Source of the DNA: Aphrocallistes beatrix
Taxonomy: Eukaryota > Porifera > Hexactinellida > Sceptrulophora > Aphrocallistidae
Assembly (NCBI GenBank): GCA_963281255.1
Contig: OY725490.1
Coordinates: 1-64,000 of the forward strand
Reading direction: 5' to 3'
Length of the DNA: 64,000 nucleotides
Positions 46,729-57,845 of this stretch are shown here, piece after piece. The position numbers and the translations under genes are program-made. The notes below the pieces were generated by a model, which saw nothing but the letters and a program-made list of their open reading frames with translations, had not been told where the DNA came from and searched no databases. Position 1 is the stretch's first letter; each line of letters starts with the position of its first letter.

Positions 46729-48252
46729 ATGGCTGGACAACGTACCTATAAGGACGAATGTAGATTCATTGAGAAAGAGTCTCACTGCACATTTCGTATC
46801 AAGAAAGATTTCGTCCCAAATATGCAGGTGGAAGGCCGCTTTTATGTGAATGACCGTCTCAAGAAACTAATGCTTGATGAGTTGAGTCATCACTCACACA
46901 GTAAAGGCGTGGGCGGGTTTCTTCCGGCCGTAAAACAGATTGCAAATGTTAGTGCACTCCCCGGAATAGTGCACCGCTCCATCGGACTTCCGGATGCACA
47001 TTCTGGCTACGGTTTCGCGATTGGAGGCATAGCGGCGTTCGATATGGATAACCCAAAGGCAGTTGTATCGCCAGGAGGGATAGGATTCGATATCAACTGC
47101 GGTGTCCGACTTCTGAGGACGAATCTTTGGTTGGACGATGTTGCTCCATTGAAAGAAGAGTTGGCGCAGTTGCTATTCAATCACATGCCAGTAGGTGTGG
47201 GGTCACGAGGTGTGATTCCAATGGGAGCACGGGATCTGGAGGAGGCCCTGGAGCTAGGGATGGATTGGACCTTGAGGGAGGGGTTCAGTTGGGCAGAAGA
47301 TAAAGAGCATTGCGAGGAGTACGGACGTCTCTTGCAAGCTGATCCGTCTTGCGTGTCATCTCGAGCGAAGAAACGAGGTCTCCCGCAGCTAGGCACTCTG
47401 GGCGCTGGAAACCACTACGGTGAGATTCAGGTTGTAGACGAGATCTTTGACAAGAAGGCGGCATGGACGATGGGCATAGAAGATGTGGACCAGGTTTGTG
47501 TGATGATGCACTCCGGAAGTCGGGGCCTCGGCCACCAAGTGGCAACAGATGCTCTCACTGAGATGGAGAAATCCATGAAGCGAGATAACATCCTCGTTAA
47601 CGACAGACAACTGGCCTGCGCTCGGATCAGTTCGAAAGAAGGACAGAACTACCTTAAGGCCATGGCAGCTGCTTCGAACTACGCCTGGGTGAACCGATCT
47701 TCCTTGACATTCCTTGCGCGGCAAGCTTTCTCTAAGATGTTCCGTGTCAGCCCGGATGACATGGACATGCAGGTTATCTATGATGTGTCCCATAACGTGG
47801 CTAAGGAGGAAATGCATTATATTAACGGAAAGGAGGCCCGTCTGTTAGTGCACAGGAAGGGCTCCACTCGTGCCTTCCCTCCACGTCACCCGCTCATCCC
47901 TGTTGACTACCAGATAATCGGACAGCCAGTGCTGATCGGAGGGTCAATGGGCACGTGTAGCTATATCTCAACCGGGACAATGCGGGGAATGGAGCAGACA
48001 TTCGCCACTTCCTGCCATGGTGCAGGACGTGCGCTCTCACGTGCTAAGTCGCGGAGAACCCTAGAGTACACAGACGTGCTGGAGAGAATGGAGTCACTGG
48101 GTATTGCTATCAGAGTCGCGTCTCCCAAACTCGTGATGGAAGAGGCTGCTGAATCTTATAAAGACGTTACAGAAGTTGTCAACACCTGTCATGAAGTGGG
48201 GATATCCAAGAAGGCGGTTAGACTAAGACCTATCGCTGTGATTAAAGGATAG
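46729..48252 (+). CDS. RTCB: RNA-splicing ligase RtcB homologue (metazoan RTCB type)
   Basis: A 507-residue intact single-exon protein, the usual length for animal RTCB. The enzyme is the catalytic core of the tRNA ligase complex: it joins tRNA exon halves (and XBP1 mRNA in the unfolded protein response) by linking 2',3'-cyclic phosphate to 5'-OH with GTP and Mn. Visible active-site elements: [14 protein letters not shown] with D121 and C124, GAGNHYG with H229, [10 protein letters not shown] with H261, YDVSHN with H355, [10 protein letters not shown], and SCHGAGR with H430, the histidine that takes the GMP. The C-terminus ends in the family's [14 protein letters not shown] motif (here [10 protein letters not shown]). 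No introns interrupt it, which is unusual beside the spliced neighbours and could mean retrocopy origin or intron loss. A damaged fragment of it lies at 55.35-55.59 kb. Confidence 0.98.
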   Translation: MAGQRTYKDECRFIEKESHCTFRIKKDFVPNMQVEGRFYVNDRLKKLMLDELSHHSHSKGVGGFLPAVKQIANVSALPGIVHRSIGLPDAHSGYGFAIGGIAAFDMDNPKAVVSPGGIGFDINCGVRLLRTNLWLDDVAPLKEELAQLLFNHMPVGVGSRGVIPMGARDLEEALELGMDWTLREGFSWAEDKEHCEEYGRLLQADPSCVSSRAKKRGLPQLGTLGAGNHYGEIQVVDEIFDKKAAWTMGIEDVDQVCVMMHSGSRGLGHQVATDALTEMEKSMKRDNILVNDRQLACARISSKEGQNYLKAMAAASNYAWVNRSSLTFLARQAFSKMFRVSPDDMDMQVIYDVSHNVAKEEMHYINGKEARLLVHRKGSTRAFPPRHPLIPVDYQIIGQPVLIGGSMGTCSYISTGTMRGMEQTFATSCHGAGRALSRAKSRRTLEYTDVLERMESLGIAIRVASPKLVMEEAAESYKDVTEVVNTCHEVGISKKAVRLRPIAVIKG

Positions 48253-48289
48253 TGCATTCTCGAGATGTATTGTTTGAAAAAAACTACCC

Positions 48290-48370
48290 CATTTCTTACA
48301 ACGCGCTTTGCGCACCTGAATTGCTCTGCTAGCGAACACTTTGTGTCCACAGAATCGTCCTTCGGGCGCC
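48290..48370 (-). mobile_element. Degenerate Helitron-like 3' tail
   Basis: ACGCGCTTTGCGC, a GCGAACACTTTGTGTCC stretch and GGGCGCCTAGGG follow the order seen at the start of the minus-strand tails at 54,269 and 59,920, with many changes. It lies in the RTCB 3' region. Confidence 0.4.
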
Positions 48371-48425
48371 TAGGGAGATTTAAAACTTCTAATATGTAGA
48401 TAATTTGTTTAATGTATCTATTGTA

Positions 48426-48431
48426 AATAAA
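48426..48431 (+). terminator. Candidate polyadenylation signal of RTCB
   Basis: AATAAA about 175 bases after the RTCB stop, on the same strand. Confidence 0.5.
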
Positions 48432-48696
48432 ATTGGCCGTATAATTTTGGAAAAATTTAACTCGGAGTCTACACCACTAATAAATCCAGGTTACGTGCTG
48501 AAAGCTAATATCTAGGATACATCTGAATTGGTTTATTTTATGTTAATTGCATGAAACTTGTTTGTTGTTCGTAACAGGGCCTGTAATAAATACATAAAAA
48601 GGTGATGGCCGTTATACATAGTTTGAGGGTCAGTAAGGGACTACAAACGGGTGACCGCTATACACAGGTTCAATATTATTGAATTTCAGACGGGAC

Positions 48697-48845
48697 TGTA
48701 GGAGTAAGTAAACAAGGGACACGAATCAATCTTCAGTAACTCTCACACAGTAAAGAAAACTAAATGGTTATTAACTCACTGACTAGTCCTAACTACTAAG
48801 TAATTCTAACTAAACTGAGGAGCTAGTAGTAACGACGTCGTTACA
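48697..48845 (-). repeat. 3' LTR of the second gypsy element, with adjacent polypurine tract
   Basis: On the minus strand a purine tract (GAAGGGGGAGTGG, about 48,846-48,858) is followed at once by TGTAACGACG. The 149-base stretch ends CTCCTACA. TG..CA ends and an adjoining polypurine tract are the expected layout for a 3' LTR. The middle resembles the LTR at 25.5-25.7 kb (CACAGT(A/T)AAGAAAACTAA). Confidence 0.7.
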
Positions 48846-51800
48846 CCACTCCCCCTTCGAAAAGATTCTGCGGTCGCATAGCATCTGCTAACTGCAAACC
48901 TATTCACCATAGTGATGGGTACTCTGCGCTGCCTAATCGACCTTCTCGGTTCAAGTTCAGGTGTTATGTCCCTTAACTCTTCATCAGGACAAGTATCACC
49001 GGAACTCCCATCCTCTGCGTTCGGCTGTGAGGCTTGACCCTCGGATTGGGATGAACTCCCGGCTCCGTCTTCTGCCCTATCATTAGTGTCACCCACAGCG
49101 CTAGGGAGCTCTTACACCGATTTAGATGCACAACACGTGTACCTCCTAGTCCCGGAACTTTGAGGTGTACGTTGACTCCGTTGCGGTCAAGCACTTTCCA
49201 GGGTCCGCGGTACATGGGGGACATATAATCTGTTTGTGCTTCGTCCTTCACAAGCGCCCAGTCACCGGGTGAGATTTCAGATACCTTGGATCCATGATCG
49301 TAGTTCTTCTTCATTTTATCCCTGGTCTTATCCGTGTTCCCAGCCACTCTTTCGTACATTAAGTTGTTCCTCCCTCGCTGTTTCACAATACTCCGTCGGG
49401 TTTGTAACGTTTTCGGCCTCCGCTAAAGGGAGTGCCGCGTCAACTTTTGTACGCAGACGTGTTCCAAACATGACTTCATTTAGCGAAATGCCTGTGCTAG
49501 CGTTAACCTGGACGTTATGGATAAAAGTGATCTCTTGCAACAGTTTCGGCCAGTCAGTACGACATATCCGTTTTCCACAAGCTGACATCGCATAGACTGC
49601 TTAAAGGATTGAATGCTCCTCTCAGCCTAGCCATCTCCTTGTGGGTGGTAGGGTGTGGAATGAAGTTTCCGTATACCGAGCTGCTGACATAACTGTCGTA
49701 CTAGGTGTCCGTCCACGTTCGGACCCTGATCCGACAGAATCGAAACCGGATATCCGTGACGCAATAGCCACCCGGACTCCAGAGTTTCCACAATGCTCTG
49801 TGCGGTTTGGTTCCTCATTGAGACGGCCTCGATATATTTGGCAAATAAATCGATAATAATGAGTTCGTATCTGAACCCGTCTTTAGTCCAGGGCAGGGTT
49901 GCTACTTCGCAGGCTATCATGGCTCTGGGAAGTTCATAGTCTAGCTTGACGGGACTGAGAGGTTGTTTCGGCGAGTACGACCTCTTATTCTTCAGACAGA
50001 CAATGCATCTCTTGCAAAAGCTCTCAGTATCCGCATGCATGCCTCGCCAGTAAAAGCTGAGTTTCAGTTCTTCGATTGTGGGTTGGACGACTCCATAGTA
50101 CGTCCGATGAACCATTTCCAAAACCTCTTCTCGTATTGAAGTTGGTATCACGATACGGTTCCGACGATATAATATACTTTCTCTAATCTTCAACCGCTAA
50201 ATTTTTTCAGTTGCCCGGACCCAACTACTCCTTGCCCCTGTAACTGCATCATTGCGTCTGCCGTAATCTTGTCCCGCCTTTGTGCTTCAATACGTAATCC
50301 TCTCTGATATTTCCAGAAATCCGCCACTGTAGTCCTCCAGCTCCTTCCTTTGAACACTGTAGATGTCATCGTTCACTACGTCGTATACATTTGTCGGGAA
50401 CCTGCTTAAGTGGTCGGCCGCGAGGTTGTCCGCTCCTCTTCGATACTTTACGACCGGTTCCTTAGCGAAGGACTTGCAGAGTTGCTGGTAACTTTCTTCG
50501 CAACTTGAGTCCCAGCACCAGCTCACACCGTCCTTCGTCAGTCTAAACAGGGGCAAAGCGAACTCGGACATGCGATGGATGAATTCCCGATAATAATTAA
50601 CTAGCCCCAGGAATGAGCGAAGCTCCTTTGAATTATTCGGGCGGGGTTGGTCCTTAATTTCGATACAAGGCTGGGGAGAGGTTGATAACCTTGTGGTGTC
50701 ATTAGGTGCCCTAGAAACTCGATCTCACTGTACGCAAACCTGCACTTATCCCTCCTGAGTTGCATTTCAGACGATCGATAGCATTCCAAGACTCTGCGCA
50801 AATGTGTCAGATGATCCTCAAAGGTAGAAGAGTAGGTCAACGTGTCATCTATGTATGGAAGGCTGTGTGTAGTTCCACTAAGAGCAGAGTCGACGGCTCT
50901 CTGGTAGGTAGCCTGAGCATTACATAGCCCAAATGGCATGACGCAAAATTCAAACTGGCCCCTTGGGGCGATGAAGGCAGTCTTTTCTCTGTCACGCTCG
51001 ATTATCGGAATGCTCCAATAGGCGCTAGCCCCGTCTAATGAAGAGTAAAATTTGCTGTTGCTTAGTTTGTCTAGAATATCCTTGATGTCCGGGAGAGGAT
51101 ATGAATCCTTCTTGGTGGAGTCGTTTACCGCTCGATAGTCGACAGCAAACCTGTACAAGTTATCCTTTTTCCGGGACGAGTATAACTCTACTTGCCCATG
51201 GGACGAAGAGGGTCAGATGATCCTGTTTCTCAACATCTGTCCTACCTGAACGTTAATCTCCGCTTCGACTTGAGGGGACACTCGAATGCTCTTACCTTTG
51301 ATTGGCAGGGCATTGCTTGTCTCTATTAAATGCTGTGCGGTCTGGTAGGCTGAACTTCTTGGGGTTTTCTGCAAACACGTCATGGAATTCCTCCAGCAAT
51401 GCCTGGATCTGGCTCCTCTGACGAGGGTCAAGTTGTGAATTTATTTTGCACTCGTTACGAGAACTTGTGGTATTGGACTCTGGTAAATAGTAAGCACTGG
51501 AAACTAACTCCGCTCGGGACAGCGCTTGCCCTCTGTTATGGTTGCTTAGAACTCAACCAGAAATCTCCCAGCCTAACCTTGCGGTTTGCCCAGTCAAACT
51601 CGGTAGTAGTGTATCTCCTGAGGAAATCCCTCCCCAGAATTACTGTTGGTTCGGGGCTCCTAAGTACCGTAAATTTGTGGTTCAGCACTTCCCCTCTTCC
51701 CACATCTACGCGCAATTCTACTTCCCCACAGTTTAAATTGGCGTGGCACACACTCCGTGTACCTTACTTCTTCTGGGTTGTAATCCAAGCCGATAGCTTT

Positions 51801-52401
51801 GAGCAATTGCACATCCACAATAGAAGGCTGTGCTCCTGAATCAAGGAGGACTTGGGACGAGTATCTGTTCAGACCCACTCGAATGACGACACCTGACTGA
51901 GTGTCATTCCTACTTGCTTCGTAGTGCTTTGGGGATCGATCGTTAGAACCTGTCGTTGAGTAGCAATCCCTGCGATCGTGGCCTCGTCTACCACAATGCT
52001 GGCCGAACTGGCGTGGACATCTTCGCTGGAAATGCCTAGTATCTCCGCACAAGAAACATGCTTGAGGCCTCCCTTTGGACTCACTCACTCGGTTCATGCT
52101 ATATCCTCTCTGGACACTCCGTCCATATAGTTCCGACGCTTTAACACATTTACTTCCCCGGGGGAGTATCTGTCTCGTCCTGCATCCAACCCGGCACTCT
52201 TCGAATTCTGTGTTTCTCGTCGTCTGGCTGATGGTAGGTGGTACCCTGCGGTTCTGCTAACGCCCCGTCCTGAATCGAACGCACTTCGAGCAAACGATTC
52301 AGATCACGATGACCACGGTCCAACGGGATTCCTCTCTCAGTCAGGGTTTTGCAGACCAATATAATGAATTCTCGGTCGAGAGGCTTTGTTGCACGGCCCA
52401 A
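48846..52401 (-). mobile_element. Decayed Ty3/gypsy retrotransposon: gag, protease, RT, RNase H, integrase
   Basis: On the minus strand: a gag part (about 52,400-52,100), a CCHC zinc knuckle (CFLCGDTRHFQRRC, about 52,030), protease with LLDSGAQ (about 51,850) and ILGRDFL, reverse transcriptase with FAVDYRAVND (about 51,150) and YIDD (about 50,850), a rest of RNase H, then integrase with its HHCC finger (CKRCIVC, about 50,010) and DLFAKYIEAV and PYHPQG of the catalytic core (49,860-49,640). The order of RT, RNase H and integrase is that of Ty3/gypsy. The frame breaks at least eight times, so it is dead. The 3' LTR is present. The 5' LTR and the start of gag are missing, and the element stops at a Helitron-like tail at 52,402. 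Confidence 0.9.
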
Positions 52402-53137
52402 CCAAGTGAAGCGCACTCGTGATGAATAAAGTCTAAACATGGACGTATGCACCAGTACCGTTGGTAGGGCCATTGCCCTTTCAATAATTTGTCATGAGCC
52501 ATCTACTTCTATTGATCATACTAAAGTCGTTCAAAATTTCCCTACCAATTGTGTCATAATCCAAAAGCCCTCTTTAGTCCAAGTCTACGCTCCCGCTAAA
52601 ATGCGAAAACCCTGAATAAACGAAGACTATGTCAAGGAGCCGTAAAACTTATTTTTTATTTTTTGTTAATATTTTTTGTGAATCATCGAAAAGCCGAATG
52701 GTAAGACCGCTAACAGAGAGGGCTGCCTGTAATAGAGCCACGTTAAAATTCGAAGCTAAGTGGAAGCATCACATTCTATTTATGTGAGTGGACATAATAT
52801 TCAAAGTATTTATGTACAACAACTAAAAATCATGAAATTAAATTTGTCATCATGACGATAGCATAATATTTAGAGACATCCATGGTTTATCTTGTCAAAT
52901 AGTTTTGAGCAATTATAATCCAAATATAATCATAAAATGCTGCGTAATCATAATGATTTAGCATATTTAAAAAATCGAAGGGTTGGGCACAAATCTCCAT
53001 ATGATATCCAACATTAAAGAACTTCAATTCAAAATCTGTTGAACTGTGGCTAGGACATACGGCCGTACACTAATATTCATTTTAGAACTGTGCACATATA
53101 CCATTACATATACTACAGTACGTAGGATAATGGAGCC

Positions 53138-53144
53138 TATATAA
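53138..53144 (+). promoter_or_regulatory. Candidate TATA box of the 208-residue gene, copy 1
   Basis: GAGCCTATATAATAG lies about 190 bases before the ATG at 53,332 and is kept in copy 2 (58,733-58,739). The spacing would allow a leader of about 160 bases. Confidence 0.45.
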
Positions 53145-53331
53145 TAGTTAGCAAGCACTCTAGAAGTTTAGTGCAAGTTAAATATACCTCTAATAATGCC
53201 AGTCTTAAAAAAAAGTATTAACTATTATTTTGAAATTTAGTTATCAGATATTTCGTTTGACTAGTTTCAACTTTTTGTAATTATTTACTTAAGTAGCATT
53301 TGTGTTTTTCAAGAAGCAGCCTTGATTGCTA

Positions 53332-53958
53332 ATGGGAACTCCACTTTCACAACTCCGAGAGAATCACAAAGAAGCAGACACGAGGGCGAAAGAACAACTA
53401 GCACTCCTGGAAAAAACTGGTCAAGCACAGCTGAAGAGTAAGATCACTGAGATATTACATGGATCTGAGGATGATGAGCAGATACACAGCGGCAAGGTCA
53501 TAGCCTTGCACCAACAAGTCTCAGTAAATGCATCCACTAAATCCGATGGTATTGATAGCACTATCAATTCGTTTTTCTCTGGCGATTTCCTCGGCGGTAT
53601 GAAGAGTTTGATACTAACTGGAGTACACGAATTGCTTGGGAATAACAGCATAGGGGAAAATGAGAAGTGGGACATGGTCATTGTCTGGGAAAACAATGCA
53701 CTGGTAAGATGTGATACGTATTACTGGAAGTACAACTTCTCTTCAAAGGGAATCATTGACGAAGTTGAGAACATTTTCGCTGTGTATTGCGTCAAACGCG
53801 TCATAGATACTAAAGCCATCGATCCAAACGTCCTAATTTACTCAATCACCCAGATGTTAATGAGGGAACACCCAAATGAAAATGACGAGGCTCTGGATTA
53901 TATGCGCAAATTAATGGGAAAACTAAAGGAAACCCGCGAATTGATTAGTGATAACTAG
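53332..53958 (+). CDS. Unrecognised 208-residue protein, copy 1
   Basis: The start is the ATG at 53,332; the longer frame would need a TTG. I do not recognise the family. The N-terminus MGTPLSQ fits the N-myristoylation pattern (G2, S6), which would place it on membranes; this is inference. Residues 5-45 are charged and helical, 80-103 form a glycine-rich hydrophobic stretch (FFSGDFLGGMKSLILTGV), and 113-170 look like a globular core (WDMVIVWENNALVRCD, then NIFAVYCVKRVID). The C-terminus is charged. There is no signal peptide and no certain membrane segment. The near-identical neighbour at 58,983-59,609 differs at 9 residues, four of them at 176, 177, 179 and 181. Both frames are open, so the protein is probably made. 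Confidence 0.75.
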   Translation: MGTPLSQLRENHKEADTRAKEQLALLEKTGQAQLKSKITEILHGSEDDEQIHSGKVIALHQQVSVNASTKSDGIDSTINSFFSGDFLGGMKSLILTGVHELLGNNSIGENEKWDMVIVWENNALVRCDTYYWKYNFSSKGIIDEVENIFAVYCVKRVIDTKAIDPNVLIYSITQMLMREHPNENDEALDYMRKLMGKLKETRELISDN

Positions 53959-54202
53959 TTTTGACGCAACAAGCAATCTTACTCGCCAGAATGATATTGC
54001 AAATTGTCAGTCTTTAGCTATACATACGCTAGGATAGAGTGTCTTGTATTAGATTATAGTTTAGATTCCTTTGATAGGTGTGTATATCGGTTATATTGTG
54101 TGATTAAAGTAGAAAAGGATTTGAATCTATCATATACCGAGTACATCCGTTAATCTGCTTTAATAGTTACAGATCAACTAAGTAAACAGGTGAACCCACA
54201 TG

Positions 54203-54552
54203 CCAAAAATCAGCTTTCTGTGCCTAGCAGTTTCTTCAATCAATTCGTTACATATATATAAATATATACAAGCGCGCTTCGCTTGCTTGCGCTGCGCGGC
54301 TGGCGGACACTTTGTGGGCGCCTGGGGTCACATTGATTAATTATAAGGGAGATAACATCTCTAAGTACGTCGGTCCTACTGTTGTAATCAATATCGCACA
54401 AAAAAATCACCAAATTTGTCAATTCGTCAAAAGTTTTTGATGCGTAATGATGACGTCATCACAGAGTGATGAGTCATCATTTTTGGATGATAGTTGCATC
54501 ATATGTGAGGTATATTAATATACACATTCTATTAAAATTTCAGCTTTCTATC
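54203..54552 (-). mobile_element. Two joined Helitron-like type A pieces in duplication copy 1
   Basis: 54,203-54,268 is the 5' part of a type A element on the minus strand (CCAAAAATCAGCTTTCTGTG to the TA microsatellite). At 54,269 the 3' hairpin of another begins (CAAGCGCGCTTCGCTTGC) and runs to about 54,552, where it is truncated. The second element appears to have inserted into the TA repeat of the first. Copy 2 has the same arrangement, so it predates the duplication. Confidence 0.7.
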
Positions 54553-55341
54553 ACATTTGGTTCAATCGCTTTCACCCTTGGAATATACGAATAATATTAC
54601 TCACATTAGCTCAAGAGTGCTTCTTACGTGTGTATGTTCATTAGGTTAGATATAAATTCTATATTAATCAATAAAATCAAGGCCAACTGTAATGTTAAAT
54701 CCCTAGATTTTGATTGGTTAGTAAATTTTGACACCTTTTGTGAAAGGTGTGATCATTTCAGAATTTCAACCTAGGTTGAAATATCTACCACATAAGGAAT
54801 ATATGATCCACATTGTGTGCAATTTGGCACAATAGAATTTCCAAGAGCGAGCAGAAGGACGTAAATGACTTAAGGCACCTCTTAATAATTCGTGATCATA
54901 TTTATAATTTGGATTTGGAGTGCAAATGCTGCACTTCAGATGTATATTGTTACAGATCAGACAATTAAAGAATTGAGACGCTACAATGAAAACATTTCTT
55001 CCCTAACTATGGAATGCCAATTCTTTAGAATTGTGATGGCGTATTAATGTATGAGGGCGGTCTTCGTAACCTTAGTTCCAATATTGTTTTGGATTGAATA
55101 AATGATCCAACTTCCTTGCACGAAGAGTAAGAATTCTGAAAAAGAAAATGTGGGTGGGACATACCTCTAAATCACTGACACCGTTTTCTAGAGAATTCTT
55201 TACTATCAATTTATTATCAAAGCAATAGTATCATTGAAGACAAGTAATTGAATAGTGGTTAGTATGACTTGACAAGAAATTAGTATAAGAACCATTGACA
55301 TAAACCCAATTAATTATCTAATGATGCCTTTAAAAAGCTCA
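54553..55341. other. Shared spacer of the duplication, no gene seen
   Basis: This part is nearly identical to 60,191-60,898. I see no coding frame or element ends in it. It ends where the RTCB fragment begins. Confidence 0.4.
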
Positions 55342-55345
55342 TTTC

Positions 55346-55591
55346 TATCGAGCTGATCCGAGCACAGGCCAACTGTCTGTCATTACGAGGATGTTATCTC
55401 GCTTCATGGATTTCTCCATCTCAGTGAGGGCATCTGTTGCCACTTGGTGCCCGAGGCCTCGACTTCCGGAGTGCATCATCACACAAACCTGGTCCACATC
55501 TTCTATGCTCATCGTCCATGCCGCCTTCTTGTCAAAGATCTCGTCTACAACCTGAATCTCGCCGCAGTGGTTTCCAGCGCCCAGAGTGACG
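55346..55591 (-). pseudogene. RTCB: RTCB gene fragment joined to a Helitron-like element
   Basis: About 246 bases match RTCB 47,388-47,633 in reverse orientation (codons about 221-302, including the H229 and H261 motifs), with roughly ten differences, one of them a 1-base deletion that shifts the frame. It ends sharply at CACTCTGGGCGCT, where type A Helitron-like sequence (CGAAAATGTCGACTCATC) takes over. It replaces the normal 5' part of that element. It cannot encode a ligase. Confidence 0.92.
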
Positions 55592-55917
55592 AAAATGTCG
55601 ACTCATCATGGATTTTGACGTCATTATCACCTTTTTTATAATTAGAAATTTCAGTTTTTCGACCATAACTCAGCCATTTTAAGTGATAGAAGGCTGAAAT
55701 TTTAATAGAATGTGTATATGTATTAACATATTTCACATATAATACAACTATCATCAGTAAATACTGACTCATCACTCTATTAAGACGTCATCACTACGCA
55801 TCAAAATTTTTAAAATTGACAAATTTGGTGTTTTTTCGAGGGACAAGCCCAAATGGCATCTCTGGCGGACACATAGTGCCCTCTAGCCGCGCAGTACAAG
55901 CAAGTGAAGCGCGCTTG
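55592..55917 (+). mobile_element. Helitron-like type A 3' part, downstream of the RTCB fragment
   Basis: It aligns with 44,136-44,534: CGAAAATGTCGACTCATCAT, TGACGTCA, then the GC-rich tail and hairpin ending AAGTGAAGCGCGCTTG. The usual 5' part is absent. The 3' end is intact and is followed directly by copy 2 of the segmental duplication. Confidence 0.8.
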
Positions 55918-56380
55918 TGATGAATAAAGCCTAAACATGGACGTATGCACCAGTACCGTTGGTAGGGCCATTGTCCTTTCAATAATTTGTCATGAGCCAT
56001 CTACTTCTCAACCCTCCCGCTAAAATGCGAAAACCCCGAATAAACAAATACCGCAACAAATATATTTTTGGTGAATCGTTGAAAAGTCGAATGGTAAGAC
56101 CGCTAACAGAGAGGGCTGCCTGTAATAGAGCCACGTTAAAATTCGAAGCTAAGTGGAAGCATCACATTCTATTTATGTGAGTGGACATAATATTCAAAGT
56201 ATTTATGTACAACAACTAAAAATCATGAACTAAATTTGTCATCATGACGATTGCATAATATTTAGAGACATCCATGGTTTATCTTGTCAAAAAGTTTTGA
56301 GCTATTATAATAATCCAAATATAATCATAAAATGCTGCGTAATTATAAGGATTTAGCATCTTATATATTAAAACTCTAGG

Positions 56381-57845
56381 CATAGCCTACTCTAATAATG
56401 CCTCACAGTAAAATAACCAAGGATGCGGTAATAGCCGAATGGATTAATACACGATTAGCCTAAAATCGTTAACCATGCAGAATAGGCATTAAGAATGTAT
56501 TACTAGCGTATATAAACATCGTATCAAAGTATATATATCCGTTGTCAAAATTTCGATTAGTCATCATATCATTGCGCAACAGGTCATTTTAAGCACTATT
56601 TTGCCAATTTTCTAAGCTGTTTTAAGCCTACTTCTAAATGTTATTAAGGTAGAATTTTTGTGTAGAACTAAGATTCGTACGAGTTGATTTGAAAAATTTA
56701 GAATTTTTCAATGGAATGTTGTTACATTCCTACGTTGCTATGGTAAAGCATTTTGATCAGTTTGAGCCATATCCTGCAAACTGTAAGAACTAGGTCTTCA
56801 AATCTGATCGTATTTGATAGGCAATTGGCTACTTCATATTAGGTAATTACTAATAATACAATTTAAACTTCTAAATTCAAAGACTATAGAGTTATGCGAC
56901 AATTTAGTGTTTTGGTCACATTCTTAAAATCAACCCATAACTCAAAACTCGTTGAATTTAGAAGTTCAAGTTGTATTATCACCTAATAGGAAGTAGGCCA
57001 TTGCCTATCAAACACGATCAAATTTGAAGACCTAGGGCCTTATTCACTAAGAAAACTTAAGATTTGCTTAACTTTTGAATCTTCAAAATTAGAAGAGATT
57101 TTTAAAGAATACAAATAGATTGCATACTCTATTAATTGTAAGTGGTACAATTGAAATGCTTGACAAATTTTGACTCATTTGTTAAACTTTTCAGAAAGTT
57201 ACGTAATATTTTAAGTTAAGTATGACGTCATAATACTTAAGTATGACATCACGAATATTTCGAGAGTGACTTGGAATATTTCCAGTATTTAGGTAGTTTA
57301 TATTTCTATTGGTATCATTGAACATCTATTTACCCAAATCGTAATGCAACTCTTCAAAATTTCCACTATATAAAGTTATATAAAGTTAAGCAAATCTTAA
57401 GTTTTCTTAGTGAATAAGGCCCCTAGTTACTACAGTTTGCACGAAATGGCCCAAACTAACCAAAATGCTTTACCATAGCAACGTAGGGATGTAACAACAT
57501 TCCATTGGAAAATTCTAAATTTTTCAAATCAACTCGTACTAATCTTGGTTCAACACAAAAATCACACCTTAATAGCATTTAGAAATAGGGTTAAAACAGC
57601 TTTGAATATTACTAAAATAGTGATTAAAATGACCTGTTGCGGAATGATATGATGACTAATCGAAATTTTTCCAACGGATATATGTACTTTGATATCATGT
57701 TTATATATGCTGGTAATACATTCTTAATGCCTATTCTGCATGGTTAACGATTTTAGGCCAATCGTGTATTAATCCATTCGGCTACTACTTCATCCCTAGT
57801 CCATGATTTTCAGTCTACTGTGAGGCATTATTAGAGTAGGCTATG
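56381..57845. mobile_element. Foldback element (1465 bp) with arms of about 500 bp
   Basis: CATAGCCTACTCTAATAATG at the left is inverted at the right end (CATTATTAGAGTAGGCTATG). The arms stay complementary to a loop near 56,880-56,952, with the right arm split by the MITE at 57,035-57,423. CTCTAGG flanks both ends (56,374-56,380 and 57,846-57,852), a 7-bp target duplication. Other type B elements show the joined site (ACACTAGGATTTG). There is no coding sequence. The superfamily is uncertain. Confidence 0.85.
57035..57423. mobile_element. TA-flanked MITE (389 bp) inside the foldback arm
   Basis: The ends are GGGCCTTATTCACTAAGAAA and the complement of GGGGCCTTATTCACTAAG, with about 42 bp of terminal inverted repeat continuing through AAGATTTGCTTAAC. 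TA flanks both sides. The opposite arm of the foldback (AGAACTAGGTCTTC, near 56,785) shows the empty site. Confidence 0.88.

Larger units (their letters stand above)
52402..55341 (+). repeat. Segmental duplication, copy 1
   Basis: From a damaged Helitron-like tail (CAAGTGAAGCGCACTCG, 52,402-52,419) to about 55,341 the sequence matches 55,900-60,898, apart from the 2.2-kb insertion in copy 2 and small indels. One indel is about 65 bases near 54,553, present here and absent in copy 2. It carries one 208-residue gene with its promoter and 3' region, and an old Helitron-like element. Confidence 0.93.

Noticed and set aside
47181-47817. Minus-strand open frames inside RTCB
   Set aside because: Antisense shadows of a highly conserved gene.
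53326-53331. Two-codon extension of the 208-residue protein (also at 58,977)
   Set aside because: It would start at TTG. The ATG six bases later is the normal eukaryotic start and creates the MGxxxS pattern.
55444-55641. Plus-strand open frame of 65 codons
   Set aside because: It is the antisense of the RTCB fragment, fused by chance to Helitron-like sequence.
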